From assembly GCA_046074645.1 (NCBI GenBank), contig JBJTOP010000004.1, forward strand, positions 1 to 28,880: a stretch of 28,880 nucleotides of DNA, written 5' to 3'. The translations under genes and the position numbers were made by a program. A model generated the notes under the pieces. The model made no database searches, was not told the DNA's origin, and worked only from the letters and a program-made list of their open reading frames with translations. Within the stretch, counting starts at the first letter, position 1. The number at the start of each line of letters is the position of its first letter. This document shows positions 1 to 7,500 of this stretch, in pieces. The DNA is from SXXK01 sp046074645 (GTDB lineage Bacteria; Planctomycetota; Planctomycetia; Planctomycetales; Planctomycetaceae).

Positions 1-163
1 CACCAAAGTCTTACCGGCCGATTGACATCGGCCGCACGCCCCACTGCGTTTTTGTGACTCGATCCAGCCACGGGATGTCAACTGGCAGATGGACCTGAAA
101 TCTTTCAATTTGCCCATGTTCGCGGCGTTGGTTCAGAGGGCTTATGAGAGGCTGATGAATTTT
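1..163. other. Intergenic left edge downstream of hemL
   Basis: No convincing gene is seen here; the open frame running through it is the antisense shadow of hemL. It holds a perfect 8-bp inverted repeat with a TGAC loop at 15-34 (arms CGGCCGAT and ATCGGCCG). A TTTTT run lies some 15 nt downstream on the plus strand. This could be the terminator of a plus-strand gene beyond the left edge, but the T-run is too distant to be sure. Confidence 0.4.
15..34. terminator. Short hairpin, possible terminator at left edge
   Basis: A perfect 8-bp stem with a 4-nt loop (CGGCCGAT-TGAC-ATCGGCCG). No U-tract follows immediately on either strand; the nearest T-run is at about 51-55 on the plus strand. It may end a gene outside the window. 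It is too far (about 130 nt) past the hemL stop to be assigned to hemL with confidence. Confidence 0.25.
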
Positions 164-1459
164 CTATTTCAGGTCGGCGAATGCCTGTTGGGCAGCCGAG
201 AGTGTGTGAGCAATGTCGGCGTCGCTGTGGATGGCGGAGATGAACATGGCTTCGAACTGGCTGCAGGGGAGGTAGACGCCGCGGTTGAGCAGTCCGTGGA
301 ACCAGCGAGAGAATTTGCCGGTGTCGGAAGCGGAGGCTGTGGCGAGGTCGTGGACGGGCTGTGCGGTGAAGAACACGGTGAGCATGCTGCCGACACGATT
401 GATCTGGATGGGCTGATTTGTGGCGGTGGCAGCATGGCGGAAGCCGTTTTCAAGCATGGCGCCCAGTTGTTCGAGTCGGGGATAGGGGTTGTGTTGGCGG
501 ATGAGGTCGAGCATGGCGATGCCGGCGGCCATGGCCATGGGGTTGCCGCTAAGGGTTCCTGCCTGGTAGACGCGTCCGACGGGTGAGACGTGCTGCATGA
601 TGTCGGCTCGGCCGCCGTAGGCGCCCACGGGGAGACCTGCGCCGAGGATTTTTCCGAGGGTGGTCATGTCGGGGCGGATGCCGAAGAGTTGTTGGGCGCC
701 GCCTGCGGAGAGGCGGAAGCCGGTCATGACTTCGTCGAAGATGAGTACGGTGCCGTGAAGATCGCAGAGGCGTCTGAGTTCTGAGAGGAAATCGGGGGTG
801 GGGACGACGCAGCCCATATTGCCGACGACGGGTTCGAGGATCACGGCGGCGAGGAGATGGCCGCTGGCGGCAAACGCCTCGCGGAGCTTCTGGGGGTCGT
901 TGTAAGGGAGCACGAGCGTATCAGCGGTGGCACCGGCGGGGACACCGGGGCTGGAGGGGCAGCCGAGTGTGAGTGCGCCACTTCCGGCGGCGACGAGGAG
1001 GCTGTCGACGTGGCCGTGGTAGCAGCCCGCGAACTTGACGATACCGCTGCGACCGGTGAAACCGCGGGCCACGCGAATGGCGGACATGGTGGCTTCGGTG
1101 CCGGAATTGACCATGCGGACGCGTTCCATGGAGGGAACCATGTCTGTGACGCGTTCGGCCATTTCGGCTTCGGCTTCTGTGGGTGCTCCGAAACTGGTGC
1201 CGACTTCCATGGCTCCCTGAATTGCCTGGAGGATCATGGGGTGGCGGTGTCCGAAGAGATGCGGGCCCCAGGAACCGATGTAGTCGATGAAGCGGTTGCC
1301 ATCGACATCGTAGAGGTACGCGCCGTCGCCGCGTTTCATGAAGGGCGGGGTACCTCCGACAGCACCGAAGGCGCGGGCGGGGCTGTTGACACCTCCGGGG
1401 ATCCGCTGAGCTGCGCGTTTGAAGAGTCGTTCACTTTCTGTGCGTTTTGAAGTATCCAC
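164..1459 (-). CDS. hemL: Glutamate-1-semialdehyde 2,1-aminomutase
   Basis: This PLP-dependent class III aminotransferase-fold enzyme converts glutamate-1-semialdehyde to 5-aminolevulinate in the C5 route of tetrapyrrole synthesis, in the cytoplasm. The 431-residue length is typical. Visible signatures are the N-terminal IPGGVNSPARAF segment (about 19-31), the cofactor-phosphate loop NSGTEATM (118-125), YHGH (147-150), FDEVMTGFR (241-249) and the PLP-binding lysine in TLGKILGAGLP, Lys270. The start is GTG, supported by a GGAGAAGG ribosome-binding site a few bases upstream; no in-frame ATG precedes the conserved N terminus. It lies 27 nt after the LRR lipoprotein gene on the same strand, so the two are probably co-transcribed. 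The next gene of the pathway, hemB, is in the window about 20 kb away in a different transcription unit. Nothing is missing or truncated. Confidence 0.97.
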   Translation of the reverse strand: MDTSKRTESERLFKRAAQRIPGGVNSPARAFGAVGGTPPFMKRGDGAYLYDVDGNRFIDYIGSWGPHLFGHRHPMILQAIQGAMEVGTSFGAPTEAEAEMAERVTDMVPSMERVRMVNSGTEATMSAIRVARGFTGRSGIVKFAGCYHGHVDSLLVAAGSGALTLGCPSSPGVPAGATADTLVLPYNDPQKLREAFAASGHLLAAVILEPVVGNMGCVVPTPDFLSELRRLCDLHGTVLIFDEVMTGFRLSAGGAQQLFGIRPDMTTLGKILGAGLPVGAYGGRADIMQHVSPVGRVYQAGTLSGNPMAMAAGIAMLDLIRQHNPYPRLEQLGAMLENGFRHAATATNQPIQINRVGSMLTVFFTAQPVHDLATASASDTGKFSRWFHGLLNRGVYLPCSQFEAMFISAIHSDADIAHTLSAAQQAFADLK

Positions 1460-1486
1460 GTCGCCTTCTCCTGAAAATGCGGCCGA

Positions 1487-2806
1487 CTAGTTGACTTTCA
1501 ATTCGAGCCCTGGAATTGCGGCTTTGAGCTTTTCGACGGTTTCCGGGGCAGGTTCGCAGTTGGAGAGGTCGAGATATTTGAGGCTGGTGAGCTGGGCGAG
1601 CTGCTGCATGCCGGCATCATCGAGCTGGGTGCCGGCAAGATGCAGGCGCTGGAGCTGAGTGAGTTTGAGCAGTGTGGGGAGGGATTCAGAGGAGACGCGG
1701 GTGGCTTCGAGGTTGAGTTCTGTGAGTTTGGTGAGAGCAGCCAGTGGTGCGAAGCTTTCGTCACGGACCTTTTTGATTTCGCGGAGTTCGAGGTAGGTCA
1801 GATTGGTGAGTGCGGCGAGTTTTGCGATGCCATCGCCGGTTACGAGCTTGCACTCGCTGATGTCAAGAAAGGCAAGTTTTGGAAGGGTGCAGATGGCGGC
1901 CAGACCATCGTCGTCGATGGATGTTTCGCGAAGTTCGAGGCGTGTGAGTTCGGTACAGGCGGTGAGTTGTTTGACGCCGGTGCCGGTGATGTCGGCAAGT
2001 CGGCAGCCGAAGCGTTTGAGTTTCTTGAGTTTGCTGATGTCGGCCAGTCCGGCGTCGGTGAGTTTGGCGGCTTCCAGCTGCAGTTGTTCGAGAGATTGAA
2101 TGCGGGCGATGGCCGGCATGGCGGCATCGGTGACGGCGGTGTAATTCAGGTTGAGTGACTTGAGCGGGAGACCGGCGAGTGTTTCGGCGCAGGCGTCGGT
2201 GACTTTGGATTTTTCAAGCTGGAGATCGACGAGCGACTTCATGCCTGCGAGGTGGGCGATCCCGGCGTCGGTGACGTTGGAATTGCGAACATCGAGGGCG
2301 CGGAGTTTGGGGAGTTTTTGAATGTGTTTGAGGCCTTCGTCGGTAAATCCGGCACGGCGGAGGATGAGGGCTTCGAGGTTGGTGAGTGTGGCGGCGACCT
2401 GGAGGGTACTGTCGCCGATGGCGGATGCATCGGTGAGGTCGAGTCGTTTGAGTGTGGTGGCCTGTGAGAGGGCCTGGAGGGCCTGGTCGCTGAGTCCGGG
2501 GCCGCCAAGTCGAGCGATTGTGAGGCTGTGCAGTCCGGCGAGATTTTTGAGCACCGGGGTAAAGTCGGTGCCGTCAGCAACAGAGACGGAGAGTTCGGTG
2601 ACATTGCCGTCCGCGTCTTTTCGGAGACTGCAGCCAGCCTGTTCGAATGCCGCTGTTGCGGCGGCATCGTCGGCGGTGACGGCGGTGACGGTGGCGGAGG
2701 ATTGCCCGGCAGGTTGGTTACGGGGTGTATCCGTCTGCTGACAGCCGCTGAATCCGACTGCCAGAATTGCGGCAGCGGCAGTGAAACGCTGGATCGTTGT
2801 GTTCAT
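1487..2806 (-). CDS. Leucine-rich-repeat lipoprotein
   Basis: A 439-residue exported protein. The N terminus is a lipoprotein signal: a hydrophobic stretch (about 9-19) ending in GFSGC with the lipidated cysteine at residue 22, then a Gln/Thr/Pro-rich linker. From about residue 90 to the end the chain is a run of roughly 13-14 leucine-rich repeats of about 24 residues. Many carry the signature (V/L)TDAG(L/I/M), as in NVTDAGIAHL and KLTDAGLADI, the cysteine-free LRR type abundant in planctomycetes. No catalytic domain is visible, so a ligand- or partner-binding surface scaffold is the likely role; the partner is unknown. The start ATG has a GGAAA sequence about 8 nt upstream. Upstream lies the terminator of the small acidic gene, so its promoter must be very close to the start or depend on read-through. 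hemL follows 27 nt downstream. Confidence 0.9.
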   Translation of the reverse strand: MNTTIQRFTAAAAILAVGFSGCQQTDTPRNQPAGQSSATVTAVTADDAAATAAFEQAGCSLRKDADGNVTELSVSVADGTDFTPVLKNLAGLHSLTIARLGGPGLSDQALQALSQATTLKRLDLTDASAIGDSTLQVAATLTNLEALILRRAGFTDEGLKHIQKLPKLRALDVRNSNVTDAGIAHLAGMKSLVDLQLEKSKVTDACAETLAGLPLKSLNLNYTAVTDAAMPAIARIQSLEQLQLEAAKLTDAGLADISKLKKLKRFGCRLADITGTGVKQLTACTELTRLELRETSIDDDGLAAICTLPKLAFLDISECKLVTGDGIAKLAALTNLTYLELREIKKVRDESFAPLAALTKLTELNLEATRVSSESLPTLLKLTQLQRLHLAGTQLDDAGMQQLAQLTSLKYLDLSNCEPAPETVEKLKAAIPGLELKVN

Positions 2807-2824
2807 GTGTCATTTCCGGGGGCA

Positions 2825-2856
2825 ACAAAAAAAACGCCGCAGGATCTGCGGCGTTT
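2825..2856 (-). terminator. Rho-independent terminator of the acidic small gene
   Basis: Read on the minus strand this is a 10-bp stem (AAACGCCGCA / TGCGGCGTTT) with a 5-nt loop, followed by a run of eight T residues. It lies 23 nt after the stop of the 102-residue gene and only about 20 nt before the start codon of the LRR lipoprotein gene. It should separate the two transcripts. Confidence 0.85.
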
Positions 2857-2879
2857 GAATGAGAACAAAAATCGGGGCC

Positions 2880-3188
2880 TCAGGCCAGATCAAAACCTTC
2901 GGAGTTGTCGTCGAGATCATCTTCGACAACGAGGTTACCGACGCTGCCGGGACCGTGATCGTAGCAGTCGTCTTCGTGCCAGAGGGGGAGGCCGGCAGCA
3001 TAGCGAGCGGCCAGCATCATGACTTTTTCTTCAGATCCGGGCTTGGCGGCCGTGGGGGCGGAGGGATCAACGCCGAGCGATTTGAGTTCTTCTTCGAAAC
3101 CAACGTCCAGATCGCTGAGAAATTCGTAGCCTTCCAGATCAGACAGGGATTCGAGGCCGGCATCGGCATCAGCATAGCGCGACGACAT
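2880..3188 (-). CDS. Small acidic hypothetical protein
   Basis: A 102-residue protein that I cannot assign to a named family. It is strongly acidic, with Asp/Glu clusters near the N terminus (residues 6-40) and at the C terminus (VVEDDLDDNSEG). It has no signal peptide and no membrane segment, so it should be cytoplasmic. A central stretch (about 52-72) with EEKVMMLAARYAAGLPLWHEDD looks like the most ordered, conserved-type part. The start is supported by GGAG about 8 nt upstream. It has its own candidate promoter (3383-3411) and a strong terminator (2825-2856), so it is probably a stand-alone transcript, which argues that it is a real gene despite its size. An acidic adaptor or nucleic-acid-mimic role is conceivable but not shown. 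Confidence 0.7.
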   Translation of the reverse strand: MSSRYADADAGLESLSDLEGYEFLSDLDVGFEEELKSLGVDPSAPTAAKPGSEEKVMMLAARYAAGLPLWHEDDCYDHGPGSVGNLVVEDDLDDNSEGFDLA

Positions 3189-3382
3189 TCAAAGGCTCCA
3201 GGGACGAACACAAAGGACAGGAATAAGAGTTGTCCATCCGTGGAACGAGGGTGTGACACAGAACAGGCAGCGAAAGGCGGCCGGGCGCGATGCAGGCGGC
3301 ACCGGAGAATCCGCAGAACTTCGCTGATTTGACCAGTTGATGCTGGCTGAGCTGAATGTGTACCGAGTCCTTTCGGTGGCGG

Positions 3383-3411
3383 ATTTTTGAGTCGAAATGG
3401 AGGAATGTCAA
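3383..3411 (-). promoter_or_regulatory. Candidate sigma-70-type promoter
   Basis: On the minus strand a perfect -35 box TTGACA (3406-3411) is followed by a 17-nt spacer and AAAAAT (3383-3388) as a 4-of-6 match to the -10 box. It faces the small acidic gene and would give a leader of roughly 190 nt. It lies after the last gene of the paralog operon, in the only sizeable gap there. The -10 match is weak. Confidence 0.4.
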
Positions 3412-3475
3412 CAAAAATTCACGATTCCTGAAGGGGATTCCCCGGATCAGCCCATGGGGGCTCCTGGCGGGAAAA

Positions 3476-4210
3476 TCACTTCTGCTTCGCTGAATTCTGC
3501 AATTCTCCCAGCCGCTTCAGGAAGACCCTCGAAAAACCAGAGATGACGAACACCCCGTTTTCGTCCACAACCGCTCGCAAATGCAGCCCTTTTTGCAACC
3601 AGAGCATCAGAATCGAGGCGGCGTTCATCAGCAGAAACGCAAACACCGTAAAAACGCTGCGAAGACTTGCCATCGAAAGCATCAGGCCGACTGCCAGCAT
3701 CATCAGCACGGGAAAGACATTTGAAAATCGCCTGAACACTGTCAGCCACTGCGGCTGAAAGTAACCCTGCAGGCTGCAGAGTTCACTGCGCCGACCGCCA
3801 GCCAGAAACAGGATCAGACCAAACGGGAGTCCGATAAAAAAAGTGAGCAGCATCATGATCGCGGCAGTGGGCAGACCGCCGGAGCCGGCCACCGCCGCAG
3901 GTGTGAAGGGAGCAGGCGAACGAATCATGGAGTTCAGAACGGAAGCCACTGGAGGAAGAATCATCACGAAGATGCCGATCCGCCGCAGCCACCAGCGCGA
4001 CTTTCGTAGTGCATGCACACTTACCGGCATCGCCACGAGGTTTTGATGTTCACCAGTCAACAGGCAAATTTCGGGCAGCCAAAGACCGTTTCGACAGTGA
4101 ATTCGTTTTCCCACAAGCTTGAAGTCGTGATGCCAGGCCACAGCGATGCTGGCAGGCGTCGCATCAATCGCTGCTGCATATGGGTTCTCAGGTGTTTCTT
4201 TAACGGGCAT
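3476..4210 (-). CDS. NPYA-motif membrane protein, paralog 3 of 3
   Basis: A 244-residue protein, the last of three tandem paralogs. It begins with a short polar region holding ENPYAAA (residues 8-14). Next comes a soluble segment (about 24-65) with WHHDFKLVGKRIHC, GLWLPEICLLTG and a pair of cysteines. Then come about four hydrophobic membrane segments (roughly 78-97, 115-137, 165-185, 188-207), and a short cytoplasm-type tail LRAVVDENGVFVISGFSRVFLKRL. The function is unknown; the soluble block before the membrane part may bind a ligand or metal. Its start codon overlaps the stop of paralog 2 by 11 nt, so translation is probably coupled. Its C terminus (LQNSAKQK) has lost the HSD ending of the other copies, consistent with being the terminal member with nothing downstream to prime. 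Confidence 0.85.
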   Translation of the reverse strand: MPVKETPENPYAAAIDATPASIAVAWHHDFKLVGKRIHCRNGLWLPEICLLTGEHQNLVAMPVSVHALRKSRWWLRRIGIFVMILPPVASVLNSMIRSPAPFTPAAVAGSGGLPTAAIMMLLTFFIGLPFGLILFLAGGRRSELCSLQGYFQPQWLTVFRRFSNVFPVLMMLAVGLMLSMASLRSVFTVFAFLLMNAASILMLWLQKGLHLRAVVDENGVFVISGFSRVFLKRLGELQNSAKQK

Positions 4211-4919
4211 CGGAATGCTCCTTCAGACGCTTCAAAAACGCATTTGAGAATCCACTGATCTCGAACACGCCCTGTTCATCCACAACAGCTCGAAGCTGCG
4301 TGCCGCGACTGAAAATCCAGCGGGAACACCACTGGCCGCCGATTGAAAGCATGATGAGCGGCAGGAGGATTGAGTCGCTGCTGACAAATCCACCAACTCT
4401 GAGCCCCAGCACCAGGACCAAAGCCCAACTGGGAATGACTCCCAGACGCCGTCCCCACATCAGGCGGTTTCTGTCGACGACCGCCTGCAGCACCAAATGC
4501 TGGCCGCGGCGGCCACCCAGCAGAAAAAGTACCAGCCCCAAAATCAACAGTGCCGAGACGATCGTCACAATTACGGCGACGCTGGATTCAGCCGGTACGG
4601 CGACGCTGGATTCAGCCGGTGCTGAACCACCGACCGCGATCGCAAAAAAAACTACCAGTGGAACCGACAGCATCAAACCGATTCCCCAAAATCGATAATG
4701 CCGCACAGATTTTCCGGATGCGAGAATCGACAGCGACAACGGAACCACGTCGTTTGAGTGTCCGGTGACGAGGCAGTAGTCGGGCAGCTGCAGTCCGCTG
4801 TGACAGCGGAGTTTCCTGCCGACCAGCTGGAAGTTGCGATGCCAGGCGACCGAGCTTGAGGCGAGGTCCCCGGTCGTGGAGACCGCGTAGGGGTTTGGGG
4901 ATTCGTTGTCAGTGTTCAT
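4200..4919 (-). CDS. NPYA-motif membrane protein, paralog 2 of 3
   Basis: A 239-residue paralog with the same architecture as its neighbours: PNPYAVS (8-14), a soluble block with WHRNFQLVGRKLRC, GLQLPDYCLVTG and two cysteines, several membrane segments, and the tail LRAVVDEQGVFEISGFSNAFLKRLKEHSDAR. Between the first and second membrane segments it carries a perfect 8-residue duplication (PAESSVAV twice) encoded by a 24-bp tandem repeat. It overlaps the paralogs on both sides by exactly 11 nt, and the ATG of the next gene is formed by the GAT codon of the conserved C-terminal Asp plus the next G. No function is known. Its position in one transcript with DUF4175-like and coiled-coil genes is the only clue to its role. 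Confidence 0.85.
   Translation of the reverse strand: MNTDNESPNPYAVSTTGDLASSSVAWHRNFQLVGRKLRCHSGLQLPDYCLVTGHSNDVVPLSLSILASGKSVRHYRFWGIGLMLSVPLVVFFAIAVGGSAPAESSVAVPAESSVAVIVTIVSALLILGLVLFLLGGRRGQHLVLQAVVDRNRLMWGRRLGVIPSWALVLVLGLRVGGFVSSDSILLPLIMLSIGGQWCSRWIFSRGTQLRAVVDEQGVFEISGFSNAFLKRLKEHSDAR
4573..4620. repeat. 24-bp tandem duplication inside paralog 2
   Basis: Two identical, directly adjacent 24-bp units (4573-4596 and 4597-4620; plus-strand unit begins ACGGCGACGCTGG and ends CAGCCGGT). The length is a multiple of three, so the reading frame is kept and eight residues are duplicated. The perfect identity suggests a recent slippage event. Confidence 0.95.
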
Positions 4920-5613
4920 CAGAATGCCGCTTCAGTTGCTTCAGGAAGGCTCTGGAAAAGCCACGGACTTCGAAGAGCTGATCGTCGAGGTATGCAGCCT
5001 GTAGCTGCAGTCCTTGCAGAAGGAAAAAACGGCCCAGCAGCGCTGTGGCGATCCAGGGGCTTATCAAAAGGACAATCGAGGTCAGATCCCCTTTGACCAA
5101 ACCAGAAAAACGCAGGAACGAGGAAACCAGCATCCCGATTAAGGGAGCGAGTCCCAGTCGGGTTCGCAGTGTCTGACGTCGTTTTTGGAGAGCCCCCTGA
5201 AGTGTGAAGGACTTCCGATTGCTGCCACCGAGCAGAAACAGGACGAGTCCTGTGATCAGCAGCAGGGGTACCGACAAGGTCAGCCCCACAACAAGTGGAG
5301 CACCTGGCATGGCACCTGAATTGACGAGCGAGAAAGCCATGCCACCGGCGAGGGCTGCAAAAAGAAAGCAGCCGACACCGGCGCTGCGACAGCGTTTGGT
5401 GGCATGGCTGGCCGCGATGATGGACAGCTGGATTGGCATCACATCGTCTGAGCTTCCGGTGACGAGGCAGTATTGGGGCAGCCACAGTCCGTTGCGGCTG
5501 AGCAGCTTTGAGTCGACGATGTCGTAGCTTTGATGAAATTCAAACGTCTCAGCAGTCGTCTCTGGAAAGACGGGGGCGGCATACGGATTTGGTGGCTGTT
5601 TGTCAGTGACCAT
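4909..5613 (-). CDS. NPYA-motif membrane protein, paralog 1 of 3
   Basis: A 234-residue protein, the first and upstream member of the array. The order of parts is PPNPYAAPVF (7-16), a soluble segment with FHQSYDIVDSKLLSRNGLWLPQYCLVTG, about four membrane segments (roughly 78-96, 105-130, 152-170, 178-198) and the tail LFEVRGFSRAFLKQLKRHSDEH. The first of the two cysteines conserved in the other copies is replaced here (LLSRNG for HCRNG), so a strict Cys-pair metal site is unlikely for the whole family. It overlaps paralog 2 by 11 nt. Its own start overlaps, again by 11 nt, the stop codon of a short C-terminal-like remnant, as if another copy once preceded it. The function is unknown. Confidence 0.85.
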   Translation of the reverse strand: MVTDKQPPNPYAAPVFPETTAETFEFHQSYDIVDSKLLSRNGLWLPQYCLVTGSSDDVMPIQLSIIAASHATKRCRSAGVGCFLFAALAGGMAFSLVNSGAMPGAPLVVGLTLSVPLLLITGLVLFLLGGSNRKSFTLQGALQKRRQTLRTRLGLAPLIGMLVSSFLRFSGLVKGDLTSIVLLISPWIATALLGRFFLLQGLQLQAAYLDDQLFEVRGFSRAFLKQLKRHSDEH

Positions 5614-5644
5614 TTGGATGTTCTTTGAGCTGCCGCAGGCGAGC
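5603..5644 (-). pseudogene. C-terminal stump of a lost fourth paralog (putative)
   Basis: The 50 bp between the coiled-coil gene and paralog 1 encode, in the frame ending with TGA at 5603-5605, the residues ARLRQLKEHPNGH followed by the stop. This lines up with the C termini of paralog 1 (AFLKQLKRHSDEH) and paralog 2 (AFLKRLKEHSDAR). Its stop overlaps the ATG of paralog 1 by the same 11 nt seen at the two intact junctions, and the overlap sequence ATGGTCACTGA resembles ATGAACACTGA at the paralog 1/2 junction (9 of 11 bases). By my count 26 of 42 nucleotides match the end of paralog 1. The upstream part of the gene is gone. The stretch is short, so chance resemblance cannot be excluded. Confidence 0.5.
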
Positions 5645-5663
5645 TGTTTTCGGCGGCGTCAGC

Positions 5664-7490
5664 TTACTGCCCGTTCTTTTTCGCCTCTTTTGCAAGATCC
5701 TTTGCGGTTTCGAGAAGTCTTTGCTGGCGTTCTGCAAGTTCGCGGATCTGGGCTTCGAGCCGTGGCAGAGCGGTGGCGTCGGCAGCGGGGACCAGTGTAT
5801 CGACCTGTTTTGTCCGCCGGTTGACCTGCAGCTGCAGGTTGCGGAGCACTTTGATTTCTGCCATGAGTTCCACGAGTCGCTGCTGTTGTGCACCAGGCTG
5901 AGACGGCTGAGACTGCTGGTTGGAGTTCTGCATGTTCTGCAGTTCTTTCTGGGTGGTTTCAATGAGCTGTCTGAGTGAGTCGATGATGTCCTGCTGTACG
6001 GAGAGAGTCAGTTCTGAGACGTCGGAGTTCTGGAGCCAGCCGCTGACGGACTGCATATCTGTTTCGATGTCTTCGACTGCGAGCAGGATGGCGGCTGCGG
6101 AGCCGTCTTCCTGGAGGAGTACAACGGTGCGGCTGCATTCGCGGGAGAGTTCGAGTTGTTGCTGTGCGAGTTCGCGACAGCGGCTGTAGTTGAGATCAAG
6201 CCAGTCGGTTTTGGGTGTAGCGGCGAGTACTTTGGTGCCGTCGTGAATTTCGGTTTGCAGAAGGAGCATTCGCTGGAAGCGGGCTTCGAGCGATGCGAGG
6301 ACCATTTCCTTTTCTTCTTCGCGGAGCTGCTTGAGTTCTTCTTCAAGTTTTTCGGCGGCTTCCTGAAGTTCTTCAGCGGCTTTGTCTTCGTTTTTCAGGG
6401 CTTCTTCGCGCTGTTGCTGCCGGAGAGCTTCGAGGGCTTCTTCCATTTGTTCTTTGGCGCGTTCGAGCTGTTCGCGGCCGGGAGTTGAGGGGGTGGACTG
6501 GGACTGCTGTTCCGGAGAATTTTTCTGGCCGGACTTTCCGGACTTGCCTGATTTTCCTGATTTGGATGACTGACCGGATTTCTGTGAGTCGGCAGATTTC
6601 TGATTTTCCTCGGAGTCCTGTTTTTCGCTGTTGCCGGACTTGCTGTCGCTGCCGCTTTTGGATTTTTCGCCGGCTTTGCCCTGGTTACTCTCAGACTTTT
6701 CGCCGTCTGACTTCTGACCATCCGGCAGTTCACCCTTTCCGTCGCCTTTGGTTCCTTTTTTGCCGTCAGTTTCGTTGTCTTCGGCCTCGCCTTTTTCACT
6801 TTGTTGCTGCTGTTCGGCGTTGTCTTTCTGTCGATCGTGCTGCTGGATTTGATCGAGGAGTTTTTCTGTGCCGTCGAGGGCTCGTTGTTGTCCTGGGGCG
6901 GCGTCGGAGGGGGCTTTGGAGTTTTGGGTAGCGGCGCGGGCGGAGCGTTGTTCGTTGAGGATATTGCGGACGTTTTTGAGGAGTCCGTTGAGTCGTTCGC
7001 GTTCGCGTTCGACGCTGCTGCGGCGGTCTTCGCTTTGGAGGAGAACGAGGAGTGCCTGGAGGCTGTCGACAACTTCGTTTTGTTTCTTTGCGGCATCTCC
7101 GAGCTGTCCCTGTTCGAGCAGCTGGACGATGGTTTCGATGTCGTCTTTCAGCAGATCTTCGCGTCCTTTTCCGATTGCTCGGCGAATTACATCGGCGCGT
7201 TCGGGGTCCTGTTTGGCGAGGATATCTGCCATTTGTGTGAGCATGCGTTCGAAGCGGGCGTAGCGACCGCTGATGGAGAGCTGTTCGTCGCGGAGTTCCT
7301 TTGCGGATTTCGGGGGAGTTTTTTCGGGCGTTTTTTCGGGAGCTTTGTTGGAAGCTTTTTCGGGCGTTTTTTCATCGGCAGCGACGGTGCCGTTGAGGAG
7401 TCCCGGGGTGGCGAGGAGGCTGAGTTGTGCGGCCCACAGCAGGGCACCGGCGATTCCCGTGGTCCAGTAGTACGCGATCTGACGATTCAT
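5664..7490 (-). CDS. Secreted coiled-coil protein with Lys/Ser/Gly-rich low-complexity region
   Basis: A 608-residue protein. I chose the ATG at 7490 (MNRQIAYYWTTG) because it opens a signal-anchor-like hydrophobic segment (about 10-36) and sits 10 nt after the stop of the upstream gene; a longer open frame runs on into that gene but its sequence is antisense-like noise. After the segment come a Lys/Pro/Thr-rich linker with KTPEK repeats (about 40-62), a helical block (65-185), and a highly charged low-complexity region (about 205-345) with repeated KSG, SGK and QKS units. Next is a strong Glu/Gln/Lys coiled coil (350-405), then a further helical domain to residue 608. No enzymatic motif is visible. 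It probably works in the periplasm or at the membrane with the DUF4175-like protein encoded just upstream, whose C terminus is also coiled coil. Pairs of this kind recur in planctomycetes (from memory). Confidence 0.85.
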   Translation of the reverse strand: MNRQIAYYWTTGIAGALLWAAQLSLLATPGLLNGTVAADEKTPEKASNKAPEKTPEKTPPKSAKELRDEQLSISGRYARFERMLTQMADILAKQDPERADVIRRAIGKGREDLLKDDIETIVQLLEQGQLGDAAKKQNEVVDSLQALLVLLQSEDRRSSVERERERLNGLLKNVRNILNEQRSARAATQNSKAPSDAAPGQQRALDGTEKLLDQIQQHDRQKDNAEQQQQSEKGEAEDNETDGKKGTKGDGKGELPDGQKSDGEKSESNQGKAGEKSKSGSDSKSGNSEKQDSEENQKSADSQKSGQSSKSGKSGKSGKSGQKNSPEQQSQSTPSTPGREQLERAKEQMEEALEALRQQQREEALKNEDKAAEELQEAAEKLEEELKQLREEEKEMVLASLEARFQRMLLLQTEIHDGTKVLAATPKTDWLDLNYSRCRELAQQQLELSRECSRTVVLLQEDGSAAAILLAVEDIETDMQSVSGWLQNSDVSELTLSVQQDIIDSLRQLIETTQKELQNMQNSNQQSQPSQPGAQQQRLVELMAEIKVLRNLQLQVNRRTKQVDTLVPAADATALPRLEAQIRELAERQQRLLETAKDLAKEAKKNGQ

Positions 7491-7500
7491 AGAGCCAACC

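Noticed and set aside
89..586. Plus-strand open frames antisense to hemL, the LRR gene and the minus-strand operon
   Set aside because: They are shadows produced by high GC at third codon positions; their products are Gly/Glu/Ala-rich without any domain.
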